DNA from: Patiria miniata
Taxonomy: Eukaryota > Echinodermata > Asteroidea > Valvatida > Asterinidae
NCBI RefSeq assembly: GCF_015706575.1
Contig: NW_024037056.1
Coordinates: 11,607,176 to 11,671,175, forward strand
Reading direction: 5' to 3'
Length of the DNA: 64,000 nucleotides
Shown: positions 32,016 to 45,539 of the stretch, in pieces
Layout of the letters: each line of letters begins with the position of its first letter
Numbering within the stretch: position 1 is the first letter of the stretch
The notes under the pieces: generated by a model
Database searches by the model: none
Seen by the model: only the letters and a program-made list of their open reading frames with translations
What the model was told of the DNA's origin: nothing
Translations under genes and position numbers: made by a program

Positions 32016-35000
32016 CTATTCTCGGACAGTGGCGCAGATGTCAAATTTCAGCGGCACCCACATAATGCCGTATTTCCCCTCGCAGGACACGGCGGGAACA
32101 TGGTCGGGTTTCTTGATCGTGAAGTGATGCAAAAGGTACGTGAAGAAGACGAAGAGCTCCATCTTCGCCAGTTGCTCCCCCAGACAGCTGCGGCGACCTG
32201 ATGATAATTTCACGGAAAGAGACAAAAAGGAACAAAATCTTGAAACCAGTGTGATTAAACTAGCACGAAAATTGAAACTGCGTATAACACGCGAACAGGG
32301 CAGAAGTTGCTTTTAAACACGAAGCGACCTACGGCCTGCAAGTAGACTAGTTCCGGTTCCAACATTATGGGTTCTGCTCGAGAGAGGGAACCTGTCTACA
32401 AGTTGTTTTTAGACTTTCGCTGCGGCGCGCTTCTCGAAAAATATTTTCCCCCAGAACTGAACGTATCCGCTCCGTTGACAAGTACCTCCTCACCGGCAAA
32501 GGAAGTACAGTCGGGGGTGACCGACCGACGCCATCTTGCCTGACTGCAATTTTGCCGCGACGCGCGGCCGTACCACTGCGTGTACCGATAGTACAAATCC
32601 ACATGCGTCACACACAAGGAACGGTGCGCGTCTACCAGCTAAATGTCCCGACCATGGGACAGCCCATGCTAGGTAAAAGGGCGCCCTCTTTGTTGGCGCA
32701 CGGAGCCCATAAGCCCGATCGGGCCGAAAACCTATAGATAAGATAAACAATTGTATTGCAAGAAAAATAGCAATTGGTGTTTTTTTTCTTCGGGCTGAAA
32801 CTCAAAAATTGCACGGACAGTATGTCTTAAACAGATGTACCGTGTTCTCTAAAATACATAATGTTTTTATGTTGAACCCTAATGTCCATTTTTCATCCGA
32901 AATTTTAATATTGTTAACAATTGTTTGGATCTTGTAATGCGCATTAAAACATTTGTATGGTTTTTGCGTAAAATAATATTTTTTTTTGTTATTTTTCTTT
33001 TACTTATTGCCAACGGCTGTTTGCTCACCAGATCCAAATGGCATGAGCTCTTCGCGGGGACGAAACTTGTTTTCCCCATCAAGGAATCGCTCCGGACGAA
33101 ACTTCTCGGGCTCTTCCCATACCAGCGGGTCGAAGTGGTTGTGCCAGATGTTAGCCATGATGGTCGTGCCTTTAGGAATGTTATATCTGTTGACGGAATA
33201 ACAGGATATGGTAGGCCTGGTAAAGCTGGTCCCAGAGCGCACAACATTCTTTTCAATTGAGTAGGAATCGATATTCACTGAAAGTATCTTTATGTTAGGT
33301 TATTGTTGGACAATAGGTTGGATTTAGGTTATTCACTGGCGTTATTGGCGTAATCCTATACGGTAGCTATGCGAGTCAGTCAAGTTAAACGAGCAAAGAA
33401 TATGAACAAACAAATAAGAAAAACCATACTAGGACTAGGAAAATTAACGTATATACACGAGTTCGCTCACCCCGCGATAGTGGTATCCTCCGTGCTTGCG
33501 TGAGGCACAGAGAGCGGCACGATGGTTTCAAGGCGATGAATCTCACACAACACTGCTTCCGTATACGGCAGCTCAGGCTTGTCTGCGATCCTGGGCAGTC
33601 GATTGCGACCAGTGACGTCATCCAGTTCCTTCTGGACCCGGACTTGTACCTCAGGGTACGCCATCATGTACAGCATGCCCCATAGGAGAGTGGTGGCGGT
33701 GGTCTCGGACCCGGCCCCGAACACGTCGCGGACGATGTGCTTCAAATTCTCCGGTCGCAGAGCCGCATTCTCCACGCCGTGTTGCTCCTTAATTTTCTTC
33801 TCACTCAAGAAGATATCAAGAAGATCTTCCTGATGATCGGCGCTCTTCTCCTTGCTGTGCTCTTTCATCAGCAGGTTGATGTGATCGAAGGTGCTCCTTA
33901 AGCAGGCGACATAGGTCCGCACAAATGGGAGCATGGTCAGCTTGTTGAAAACCGGCGAAAATTCGAACACACTCCCTGCCCCCACCTGCAAAACAAATTC
34001 ATGTACGACCTTCAGGAGCTGCTCGAACGCTGGATCGGTATACTGGAATCTCCTGCCAAACACCACCGTGCAGATGATGTTGGACACGGCGTTGCTCATT
34101 GCGTGCTTCGGGTCGAAAGCCTTGCCGCCGTGACTCTGGACTTCCTCGATGAACATCTCGGCTTCTGTGACGATGTTCTGCTCGAACGCCGACTTGCCCA
34201 CTCCGAGTTTCTTGAGAACGGCCATAGTGAACCGACGGATTTCAATCCAGCTCTCACCCGAGGATGATAAGAAACCTGCAAAGACGACAGTGCAAAGGCT
34301 CCAACAAATTACAAAAACCGAGCATCGTAATTCCTCGTTCGATCATGTGTTATCAAAACACTTCATTTGTGTTCGAATATGTATACCCATTCAATAGTGG
34401 ACCTTCAAAAATAGGGTCAACGATTGGGTGAAGGTCGCAGTTTGAAAGCATTAATAAAGAAAATGGGGTTGTCCCCCCCCCCCCCGAAAAAAGTAAACAA
34501 TTGGGGACAGCTCAGAGGACCTGAGCCAATCTTCTCGGTTGGTTTTCGTGTGCCAAGCTTATGGCACATGCCAATAAAGAGTTGAAGTCCAAACGACAGG
34601 AACCAAAAAAAAAAGGAGCAAAAAGGTTCCTCAATTTACAGACTACATGGGCTTGTTAGTGTTGGTACAAATGGGTTTTGGGGTGGTGTTCAGGGCCAAG
34701 AAGTGGTTTTTTTTCTTGTGTTAGTGTGCGAGTTCTTTGTTGTATTTTGTTTGTTTTTCAGCAAAGTTAGATTTTTACCTCTACCAGGGGCAACCTTCTG
34801 GGTCATGTAAGCGGGTGGTCGTTCGCTGAGCTCCTGCCGTGAGAAGGCCTCTTTCACCGTATCGTGCCCATGCAGAACGACCATGGATATTCCTGCTAGA
34901 TTGACGCTTACAACCTTACCATATCTAGTGGGATTGGGAAATTTGATTAGCAATGAGTCGTGCAAAGGCAGGCATTATCACAAGGAGCGAGAAGTTGCGT

Positions 35001-35361
35001 GTGGTGTTTGACCAAAGATGAACCAAGGATGTAAACATTTGCTATTAGCACGCAGGCGCAAGCTACGTCAAAAATCCATCACCAGTATGCCGATGTTCCG
35101 CGGTCGAACTTGCTGCATTTATAGTCTATCAATGGTCTTCGATCAAACTTGCTCCTACCTGGCAGTCAGCTTCGAGATGTTCTCGTGCAGCTCGCCTCCG
35201 TACCACGTTAGTTGTGGGAGGTTTCCCAGAAAGGGCCAGCCCCAGGGCCCGGGAGGCAGATTCCGCGGTCGACGAAGGAACCGAAACACGACGAGAAACA
35301 CGGCAACCCCAAGAAGAAGCGACCGAACATCGAGGACGGTCAAGGCCGAGAGAATCTCCAT
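32016..35361 (-). CDS. cytochrome P450, CYP2-type (G2), 497 aa
   Basis: Exons: 35361-35159, 34924-34779, 34275-33471, 33186-33029, 32197-32016; all phases match G1. Anchor and hinge (LPPGPWGWP) are in exon 1. C-helix is WIEIR, I-helix AGSETT, ExxR is EIHR, and FRPERF and haem loop FGSGRRSCLG (Cys442) are intact. It is nearly identical to G3; together with G4 it forms a lineage marked by SCLGE in the haem loop and REEL before it. Differences from G3 concentrate in exon 3 around the region that in CYP2 enzymes forms the F and G helices, so substrate choice may differ (inference). Upstream lacks the GC box seen in G1, G4 and G5. A GENKF segment replaces GDGKF of the other genes. Confidence 0.93.
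32466..32711. mobile_element. insertion of about 246 bp specific to duplication unit 1
   Basis: The G3 intron reads AACGTATAAGCACGATCGGG at this place, whereas in G2 this is split by about 246 bp. The insert contains the minus-strand copy of the repeat at 6338-6445, has CTCCGT-like ends, and may have used TA as target. It therefore arrived after the duplication, or was lost from unit 2. Confidence 0.7.
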
Positions 35362-36639
35362 TATGAATTCTGAAAGAAATAGGTCATATCAAAACTATTT
35401 TTTTAGCAGTGGGGTTACGAACTTGGAGAAGGCACGCAACGTTAGTAGCCATTTAGGTTTGGTACTACATGTATATGTCCTCACAATTATTCAGTCTTGT
35501 ACGCTTTAGAACATGTTATTGAAGTAAGGAAGTGTAAGTAGAAAAACTAAAATGTACTTTTCAAAAAATAATATAATAAACAGTATCCCCAAATATGGGA
35601 ACAAATATATTACACGACAGGTATTAAAGATTTATGTAAATTAGACATATTTCCACTAAACGTCCAGCTTGGTATCCATCATTTTCGGATTCAGCACCAA
35701 GTTAGGTAAAATAGCTATGTTACCAAATTCTACTCAAAATGCCTCTTCATGTAACCTTTTTTTTTAAATATCGCCTAGACTATGTGAAAAAGGCCTCACG
35801 TAGGGTGCCTACAAACCGGCGAATTTATATCCTATAATCACATTGTGCATAACGTTGTATTGATCGTTACACTACCCTGCACAGACATGTAACCAACAAA
35901 AGGCCAGATAATCGTACCAGCGGGCAATAGGTGTGCGCGCTGGTAAATTCCATTGTGTCGAGGTCGGAAGGTAACATACAACAAGTCCTACACTTTGCAA
36001 ATCATACTCACTGGATATGGGAAGGGAAACACAACTCACTCCAAACATGCACAGATATTCCCAAATATTTCTAAAATCAAAATACAAGCAATAAGTGCAA
36101 GGGGAGAGATGGCATCACGTCACTTCACCATTATAAACCTACATATCGGTGGAAATATAAATTGGCACTGAGACTCATTTCTAGTTAGAAAAAAAATTGT
36201 CTAGATTACCAACACAATCACATTGGAAGTAGCGTCACCTAGGATACAACATTATTTCCAGTACACATGCAAGATTTGAACGTTTGAATTATGAAAAAGA
36301 CAATGTGTGGGAGGTACGCAGTTAAAGATCACTTTGTCGGATGAACATCACGAATTGACTCGAATATTCTACTCAACGTTCCTCCTCATCTACAACTATA
36401 AGTGACCCCATTGGAAACAAGTTGGTAGGCCTATACATGTATTAGACTTTCGTGTGCCTCCACTTACAGCTGAATGCCAGAAAGTAAATAAGCAACCTTG
36501 AAAAGCTGGTCCTAGAAAGCACAAAATGTACATTTAAGTGATTTCAGAATATCTTAAACGCTCGTTGAATGAGCTGTAGTGGTTCAAGCTTACATGATGA
36601 AAATGAGACATCGCTCTCGCTGTTACGTAAAGGCCGGTC

Positions 36640-36800
36640 CATGACCAGTGTACAGAGTCACGACTAACAGTCAGTCAGCGAGTGGTCTAAATCAGAAATG
36701 ACAGTCAGTCAGTCGGTCAATCGGTCAGTCAGACCATGGATGGTCAGACAGACCAGGTCGGTCAGTCAGACCATGGTTGGTCAGACAGACAAGAGGACAA
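36640..36800 (+). repeat. GTCAGTCAG-rich minisatellite (unit 1)
   Basis: Tandem GTCAGTCAG and GACCATGGATGGTCAGACA variants upstream of G2. The counterpart upstream of G3 is at about 43870-44015. Shorter CAGTCAGTCAG traces persist in intron 3 of the other genes. Confidence 0.7.
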
Positions 36801-37065
36801 AGGGGAAGGCTGGCCCCACCAGCCAAAAAAAACATACCTTAAAAGTTTACTCGGAAGAGTTTTATCAGCTACTTACCTATCCAATATCCGCGGCTTCTCA
36901 CTCAATCAAACACCGATGTAAATGGTTCAAGTATTCTCTTTTCTATTCTGCTGGTACGACTAGCCGTCGATCGGAAACCTATGAACAAATGCCGCGTCAC
37001 CAATAAACGGCAGCGCACTATTCATACTGCGTTGTCCAAGGTCAGCTTTTGAACTTGTATTTTTA

Positions 37066-40000
37066 TTGATTTGTATCTGAAACAAAATGCAGTACCCCAG
37101 TCTTGCATATTTGGCAGGGTCCGTGCGAACCTCGCCTGCGAACTGAAGTGGTGCGCTATCATCACATTGATCGCTACAATACTCTACACAGACGGATTAA
37201 CACCAAAGATGTGCCAACAAAAAGCCAGACAGCAAAAGGCAATACAACCGGTGAGGCAAGTTGTCCAATGTCTGCCATTGCCATGACTGCGCGCTGATAT
37301 CGTTATCTCATAGCTTAGTCCAAAGGTACAGTCATTTACAGTCATAGTTTTCATAAGTGTTTGATAACTGGATATGGGACACAGAAACATTCCCAACACG
37401 CACAGCGGCGACTCCCAAATGTTTCCAAAGTTACAAGAGACCATTAAGTGCAACTGGGCCATCAGCCTGGTGGTTGGTCGGTATCATAAATTGCTGAGAA
37501 TTAAGTTGGCAAGGTATTTGCACCTTAGTTGGAAAATAATATAAACAGATTTGGGGCAACATACGATCTCTCGATTCAGTACGAAACCAAAAAATGCATT
37601 ATACAATCAAACTGTGATTGATCAAGGTGTCAACGCGTCATTCCACCTGTTTGAAGCACGACTATGCGCGGGAATTGTATTGGGTGTTGATTGGACGAAA
37701 AGTTTGCATACGTCATACAACGAAAGATAAGTTAACGCTATACAATGGGTACGCGTATATACAAAAGTCCCCTTACAAATAACGAGATTGTGACAGAATC
37801 TAATTACTTTGTATTTAAGCTTTGCTCCTTGATTTGTTTTATTTACCTATAGATTGAAAACTGGACTTATCTTGCTTCGTCACATCTTGAACACACAATA
37901 TATGCAGGAAATAATTATTTGGTCAGTCAAGTCCAAACCTGGTGCTATATATGTACCGACTTTTTGCTGGGCATATGAAATTTTAAAGAACAATATTTTG
38001 AGCTAAGCAACTTTTTGGAATGGGGGTTAGCGGGCCCGTGCCGCTTAATAACATATTCTATATTGCATACATGTACAATGTACTAGTAAAACAGTTAGTT
38101 GTGATGGAATGTCACATTGTAATCCATGCTGAGTGAATATGTGCACATTAACAAAAGTCTTATTCATAAAAAGTAAACTAAGTTAGTACAAGAACCTCAT
38201 GGTTAAACATTAAAAGAAGTCCAAATAGAATATGAAATGTAAATGTTACTCAGTTAAAGATACTTATGAATAGACCATACAGCGTTAATTTTAAGCGAAA
38301 TTTTGCAAGACTACATAAAAGTGAACGCAGAGATAATTCTCGCATGCTCTGCATTATTTTACATGTATACATTTCTTAAATGCATCAACCATTTTAAATG
38401 CATCTATCATCTTAAATTTCAATTAAATAACCATGAATAAACAAAAGGATTACTTATGCGTATCCGGTATCCATTTGAAGAAAAAAAACATTTCCAAGCA
38501 TTTCCAAGATGGCTGCCATGAAAAGGGGCTGCGACCGGCGTGATGTTTTGGGGATAGAGGACGCTTTTGTGACGCCATTCTGGAGCAGCAAACAGGTAAC
38601 GAATCCTAGCTTATTGATGTAAGTTGACATGTTGCTAAAATTCAAAACTCTTTAATATTCATATTCATAAATACCTGAGACAGTACGTCACGTGGGCGGT
38701 CATAACCAGTTGATAAAACACCGGCGGGCTGGTCTTCAACACTTTCCGGTGTCACATGAAATTTTGACTCCTATGAAGTCTGGCCCCTTTTATCCTTGTA
38801 TTGGTTGAACGTTCAGAATCTTCACTTAGCCATGCGTAATGCCAGTAATCATTCTGTATTTCGAGAGTCCTAAATTCATACTCCACCGGCACCGCCGCGT
38901 TCTGCGCCACATCGCGTACGTACGCACCACGCGCGCGCCAATCTCCACATAAGGAGTTGTTTAAGACAACGCGGGAGAGGCACATAATATAAAATAGCCA
39001 GAGGGGTGTTGGAAAAAAATGAAGTAAAATTGTAAAAAGCCCGTAATAATAGCCCGAGCCGAATCTGCGCCCATTCCCCCGGTCGGTCTTAACAGACTTG
39101 TTTAACTAGAACCGGCCAAGCACATATCTATTCCCTTATTAAAGTAAATGTGTTAAATTTCTTCAATAAGCGTGATATCTCTTCTGTTCCTACCCATAAA
39201 ATGGCGTCGCGAAAGCGCCCTCTCGTTTAATTGCCTTTAGGTATATGTTAATGATTGAGGGCGCTTCGGGGGACGCCATTGTTGTAGTACAAAAAAGAGG
39301 TAATCCAATTTAGGTTATTGATGCGTCATTACGTTAATTTACATGATGCTGCGATTTACAAATAGAAGTAAAGGTATCAAACTGCTTTATTAATGGAAAT
39401 TATTCCACTGTTTTTACTAAGAAATTTGCGTTGTTACAGCGCCCCCATACGTCAAAAACTGACCTATTCTCTGACAATGGCGCAGATGTCAAAGTTCAGC
39501 GGCACCCACACCATGCCGTTTTTCCCCTCTAAGGACACGGCGGGAACATGGTCGGGTTTCTTGATCGTAAAGTGATGCAAAAGGTACGTGAAGAAGACGA
39601 AGAGCTCCATCTTCGCCAGTTGCTCCCCCAGACAGCTGCGGCGACCTGATGATAATTTCATGGAAAAAGACAAAAAGGAACAGAATCTTGAAACCAGTGT
39701 TATTAAACTGGCACGAAAATTGGAACTGCGTATAACACGCGAACAGGGTAGAAGTTGCTTTTAAACACGAAGAGACTATACGGCCTGCAAGTAGACTGGT
39801 TCCGGTTGCAAAATTATGGATTCTGCTCAAGAGAGGGCCGGGAACCTGTCTACAAGTTGTTTTTAGACTTTCGCTGCGGTGCACTTCTCGTATTTTTCCC
39901 CCCAGAACTAAACGTATAAGCACGATCGGGCCGTATACCTATAAATAAGTTAAACAATTGTATTGCAAGAAAAATAGCAATTGGGTTTTTATTCGGGCTG

Positions 40001-43000
40001 AAACTCGAAAATTGCACGGACAGTATGTCTTTAACAGATAAACCGTGTTCTCTAAAATACGAAAAGTTTTTATGTTGAAAACTATTTGTCCATTTTTAAT
40101 CCGTAATTTTAATATTTTTAACAATTATTCGGATCTTGTAATGCGCATTAAACCATTAAGTATGGTTTTTGCGTAAAATGATTTTTTTTTAATTATTTTT
40201 CTTTTAACGGCTGTTTGCTCACCAGATCCAAACGGCATGAGTTCCTCACGGGGACGAAACTTGCCATCGCCGTCAAGGAATCGCTCCGGACGAAACTTCT
40301 CGGGCTCTTCCCATACCAGTGGGTCGAAGTGGTTGTGCCAGATGTTAGCCATGATGGTCGTGCCTTTAGGAATGTTATATCTGTTGACGGAATAACAGGA
40401 TATGGTAGGCCTGGTAAAGCCGGTCCCAGAGCGCACAACATTCTTTTCAATTGAGTAGGAATCGATATTCACTGAAAGTCTCTTTATGCATCTGTATGGT
40501 CAACACAATAGGTTGGATTTAGGCTACTCACTGGCGTTATTGGCGTAATCCTATACGGTAGCTATGCGAGTCAGTCAAGTTAAACGAGCAAAGAATATGA
40601 ACAAACAAATAAGAAAAAAACCATACTAGGACTAGGAAAATTAACGTATATACACGAGTTCGCTCACCCCGCGATAGTGGTATCCTCCGTGCTTGCGTGA
40701 GGCACAGAGAGCGGCGCGATGGTTTCAAGGCGATGAATCTCACACAACACTGCTTCCGTATACGGCAGCTCAGGCTTGTCTGCGATCCTGGGCAGTCGAT
40801 TGCGACCAGTGACGTCATCCAGTTCCTTCTGGACCTGGACTTGTACCTCAGGGTACGCCATCATGTACAGCATGCCCCATAGGAGAGTGGTGGCGGTGGT
40901 CTCGGACCCGGCCCCGAACACGTCGCGGACGATGTGCTTCAAATTCTCCGGTCGCAGAGCCGCATTCTCCACGCCCTGTTGCTCCTTAATTTTCTTCTCA
41001 CTCAAGAAGATATCAATGAGATCTTCCTGATGATCGGCGCTCTTCTCCTTGCTGTGCTCTTTCATCAGCAGGTTGATGTGACCGAAGATGCTCTTTAAGC
41101 AGGCGACATAGGTCCGCACAAATGGGAGCATAGTCAGCTTGTTGAAAACCGGCGAAAATTCGAACACACTCCCTGCCCCCACCTGCAAAACAAAATTATG
41201 TACGACCTTCAGGAGCTGCTCGAACGCTGGATCGGTGTACTGGAATCTCCTGCCAAACACCACCGTGCAGATGATGTTGGACACGGCGTTGCTCATTGCG
41301 TGCTTTGGGTCGAAAGCCTTGCCGCCGTGTTTCTTGACTTCATCGATGAACATCTCGGCTTCTGTTACGATGTTCTGCTCGAACGCCGACTTGCCCACTC
41401 CGAGTTTCTTGAGAACGGCCATAGTGAACCGACGGATTTCAATCCAGCTCTCACCCGAGGATGATACGAAACCTGCAAAGACGACAGTGCAAAGGCTCCA
41501 ACAAATTACAAAAACCGAACATCGTAATTCCTCGTTCGATCATGTGTTATCAAAACACTTCATTTGTGTTCGAATATGTATACCCATTCAATAGTGGACC
41601 TTCAAAAATATGGTCAACGATTGGGTGAAGGTCGCACGGTTTGAAAGCATTAATAAAGAAAATGGGGTTGTCCCCCCCCCCCCGAAAAAAGTAAACAATT
41701 GGGGGACAGCCCAGAGGACCTAGCTGAGCCCATCTTCTCGGTTGGTTTTCGTGTGCCAAGCTTATGGCACATGCCAATAAATAGTTGAAGTCCACACGAC
41801 GGGAACCAAAAAAAAAAGGAGCAGAAAGGTTCCTCAGTTTAAAGACTGGGCTTGTTAGTGTTGGTACAAATGGGTTTTGGGGTGGTGTTCAGGGCCAAGA
41901 AGTGTTTTTTTTCTTGTGTTGGTGTGTGAGTTCTTTGTTGTATTTTGTTTGTTTTTCAGCAAAGTTAGATTTTTACCTCTCCCAGGGGCAACCTCCTGGG
42001 TCATGTAAGCGGGTGGTCGTTCGCTGAGCTCCTGCCGTGAGAAGGCCTCTTTCACCGTATCGTGCCCATGCAGAACGACCATGGATATTCCTGCTAGATT
42101 GACGCTTACAACCTTACCATATCTAGTGGGATTGGGAAATTTGATTAGCAATGAGTCGTGCAAAGGCAGGCATTATCACAAGGAGCGAGAAGTTGCGTGT
42201 AATGTTTGACCAAAGATGAACCGAGGCTGTAAACATTAGCTATTAGCACGCAGGCGCAAGTTACGTCAAGAATCCACCATCAGTATGCCGATGTGCCTCT
42301 GTCGAACTCGATGCATTAGTCTACCAATGGTCCTCAGTCGAACATGCTCCTACCTTGCAGTCAGCTTGGAGATGTTCTCGTGCAGCTCGCCTCCGGACCA
42401 CGTCAGTTGTGGGAGGTTTCCCAGGATTGGCCAGCCCCACGGCCCAGGAGGCAGATTCCGCGGTCGACGAAGGAAGCGCAACACGACGAGAAACACGGCG
42501 ACCCCAAGAAGAAGCGACCGAACATCGAGGACGGTCAAGGCCGAGAGAATCTCCATTATGAATTCTGAAAGAAATAGGTCACATCAACTAATTTTTCATG
42601 GAGCAGTGGACTTACCAACTGGGAGAAGGCACGCAACGTTAGGCTATTATAGTAGCCATTTAGGATTGGTACTATGTCCTCATAATTATTCAGTCTTGTA
42701 CGCTTTAGAAAATGTTATTGAAGTAAGGAAGTGTAAGTAGAAAAACCAAAATAAACTTTTCAAAAAATAATATAATAAACAATATCCCCAAATATGGGAA
42801 CAAATATATTATACGACAGGTATTAAAGATTTATGTAAATTAGACATATTTCCACTAAACGTCCAGCTTGGTATCCATCATTTTCGGATTCAGCACCCCA
42901 AAATTAGGTAAAATAGCTATGTTACCAACTTCTACTCATAAATGCCTCTTCATGTAACCTTTTTTTAAAAATATCGCCTAGACTATGTGAAAAAGACCTC

Positions 43001-44278
43001 ACTTAGGGTGCCTGCAAACCGGCGAATTTATATCCTATAGTCACATTGTGCATATTATTGTATTGATCGTGACACTACCCTGCACAGACATGTAAACAAC
43101 AAAAGACAAGTGCCAACAATAGGCCAGACAATGCTGGCAATGGTACTAGATGTGCGCGCTGGATAATTCCATTGTGTCGAGGTCGGAAGGTAACATACAA
43201 CAAGTCCTACACTTTGCAAATCATACCCACTGGATATGGGAAGGGAAACACAAACACTCCAAACATGCACAGATATTCCCAAATATTTCTAAAATCAAAA
43301 TACAAGCAATAAGTGCAAGGGGAGAGATGGCATCACGTCACTTCACCATTATAAACCTACATATCGGTGGAAATATAAATTGGCACTGAGACTCATTTCT
43401 AGTTAGAAAAAAAAATGTCTAGATTACCCACACAATCACATTGGAAGTAGCGTCACCTAGGATACAACATTACGGAACACATGCAAGATTTGAACGTTTG
43501 AATTATGAAAAAGACAATGTGTGGGAGGTATGCAGTAAAAGATCACTTTGTCGGATGAAGATCACGAATTGATATAGGTTCCTCCTCATCTACAACTATA
43601 AGTGACCCCATTGGAAACAAGTTGGTAGGCCTATACATGTATTAGACTTTCGTGTGCCTCCACTTACAGCTGAATGTCAGAAAGCAAATAAGCAATCTTG
43701 AAAAGCTGGTCCTAGAAAGCACAAAATGTACATTAAGTGGTTTCAGAATATCTTAAACGCTCGTAGAATGAGCTGTAGTGGTTCAAGCTTACATGATGGA
43801 AATGAAAAACCACTCAATCTCGATCGAGCTCGCTGTTACGTAAAGGCCGGTCCACAGTGTACAGAGTCACGACTATAACAGTCAGTCAGCGAGTGGTCTA
43901 AGTCAGAAATGACGAGGAGTCAGTCGGTCAATCCTTATTCCTCCATGGTCAGACCATGGATGGTCAGACAGACAAGGTCGGTCAGTCAGACCATGGATGG
44001 TCAGACAGACAAGAGGACAAAGGGGAAGGCTGGCCCCACCAGCCAAAAAAAACATACCTTAAAAGTTTACTCGGAAGAGTTTTATCAGCTACTTACCTAT
44101 CCAATATCCGCGACTTCTCACTCAATCAAACACCGATGTAAATGGTCCAAGTATTCGCTATTCTATTCTGCTGGTACGACTAGCCGTCGATCGGAAACCT
44201 ATGAACAAATGCCGCGTCACCAATAACCCGGCAGCGCACTATTCGTACTGCGTTGTCCAAGGTCATCTTTTGAACTTG
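37066..44278. repeat. segmental duplication unit 2 (contains G3)
   Basis: This is the second copy of the unit at 29623-37055, head-to-tail with it. The junction near 37055-37066 joins the distal upstream flank of G2 to sequence otherwise found at 29623, as expected from unequal crossing-over between P450 upstream regions. Confidence 0.88.
39464..42556 (-). CDS. cytochrome P450, CYP2-type (G3), 497 aa
   Basis: Exons: 42556-42354, 42122-41977, 41472-40668, 40380-40223, 39645-39464. The reading frame is uninterrupted and all P450 signatures are present: LPPGPWGWP hinge, WIEIR, AGSETT, EIHR, FRPERF and FGSGRRSCLG with Cys442. It is the product of the tandem duplication that also made G2, with 11 differences in the 252 residues encoded by most of exon 3. 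Exon 1 has PILGN where G2 has PFLGN. Candidate poly(A) signal AATAAA lies 73 nt past the stop. Both copies still look functional, so the pair is recent or kept by selection. Confidence 0.93.
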
Positions 44279-44653
44279 TCTCCACATAGCTTGATTCGGG
44301 TTTGCTTTGCAAATTCAACAAGTCGACCCAACTCCACTATACTGTGGGACACAAGGTATCAACGCGTCATGCCACCTGTTGACTACTGTTGGTTGAAAGG
44401 CGACTATATGTGCGGATTTGCATTAAGTGTTGATTTGACGAAAAGTTTGCATAGGTCATACCATGGAGCTATTAATAGCTCCATGGTTATACGCGGTGTC
44501 CTGAAACTAATGGTGCATGTAAACCCCTTCCATTTTCGCCAATTTACTACCGGAATTTACTGCAAATGTTTACTCAATCTTCAAGGTTACAGATTTAGCT
44601 TGAGGATACCGTTTGTTGAATTAAGATTGCTTTTGTAAATCGAGAGATATGTT

Positions 44654-44935
44654 CATGGGCGTCGCGAGGGGGGGGGCAAGGGGGGGCACTTGCCCCCCCC
44701 CCCTGGAAAAGCAAAAAAAAAAAAAAAAAAAAAAAGGAAGAAAAAAAGAAAAGAAAAAAAAAGAAAAAGAGGCGCGAAGACAAAGTGGTGTAAATTTAAT
44801 GAGTTGGGGGGGGGGGGGCAAAATGTCCCTGCCCCCCTCTAAAACTGATAAATCAAGAATGTGTTGAGAAATACAAGCATTTTTTGGCAAAAAATTTTTT
44901 GCCCCCCTCTAGAAAAAATCCTGGCGACGCCCATG
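44654..44935. mobile_element. hAT-type G-rich MITE, 282 bp
   Basis: The ends CATGGGCGTCGC and GCGACGCCCATG are inverted. The 8-bp TSD GATATGTT lies at 44646-44653 and 44936-44943. G/C runs and a long A-run fill the interior. The end pattern (CA..GGCG..CCAGGA on the right arm) is shared with elements at 19949, 50197 and 56205. Confidence 0.8.
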
Positions 44936-45539
44936 GATATGTTTGAATAACCGCGAAGCCAAACAAACCATTCCGTGCCACTTTTAGAAAGCGAGTGCTT
45001 CAAAGATCAGACAATGCCAGTGTGGCCCTTTTAATAAGAGTATCCCTATGGGTGTAAGACAAACATTCCATTCACATGACAATATAGGGCATTGTTCTTA
45101 TGTTGAAACAATTTAATAGAACAGACAGGTTCACTTCTTTAAAACTTCAATGAAAGAGTTCAACTAAATAAAAAAAAATATTGCACACTCTGCTTAAAAA
45201 TGTTAAAATCGCTAACAGTAAAGTGATTCGGTTTTAGACTAGGACTATACTGATTTTAACTGCTTCACAGAAAGTGGCACAAAATGGGTTTCTTTACAAA
45301 AGCAATCTCAATGAAACAAACGGTATTCTCAAGCTAAATCTATTACCTTGAAGACGGTGTAAACATTCGCAGAAAATTGTGGTCGTAAATTAGCAAAAAT
45401 GGAGGGGATTACATGCACCATCTTTTTCAGGACGCCTTGTACACACTGATCTTTATTACACTGACAGTATAGTTGAGATCAGTGGCCATACAACGTAAGA
45501 TAAGTTGACTCGGACATGTGAATGGATTGACGCGTAGAA

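Larger units (their letters stand above)
29623..37055. repeat. segmental duplication unit 1 (contains G2)
   Basis: Sequence from GTTGATTTGAATCCG at 29623 to ACTTGT near 37055 is repeated in order at 37066-44278, covering exons, introns and both flanks. In exon 3 the encoded proteins differ at 11 of 252 residues. Unit 1 carries an extra insertion of about 246 bp in G2 intron 4. Confidence 0.88.
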
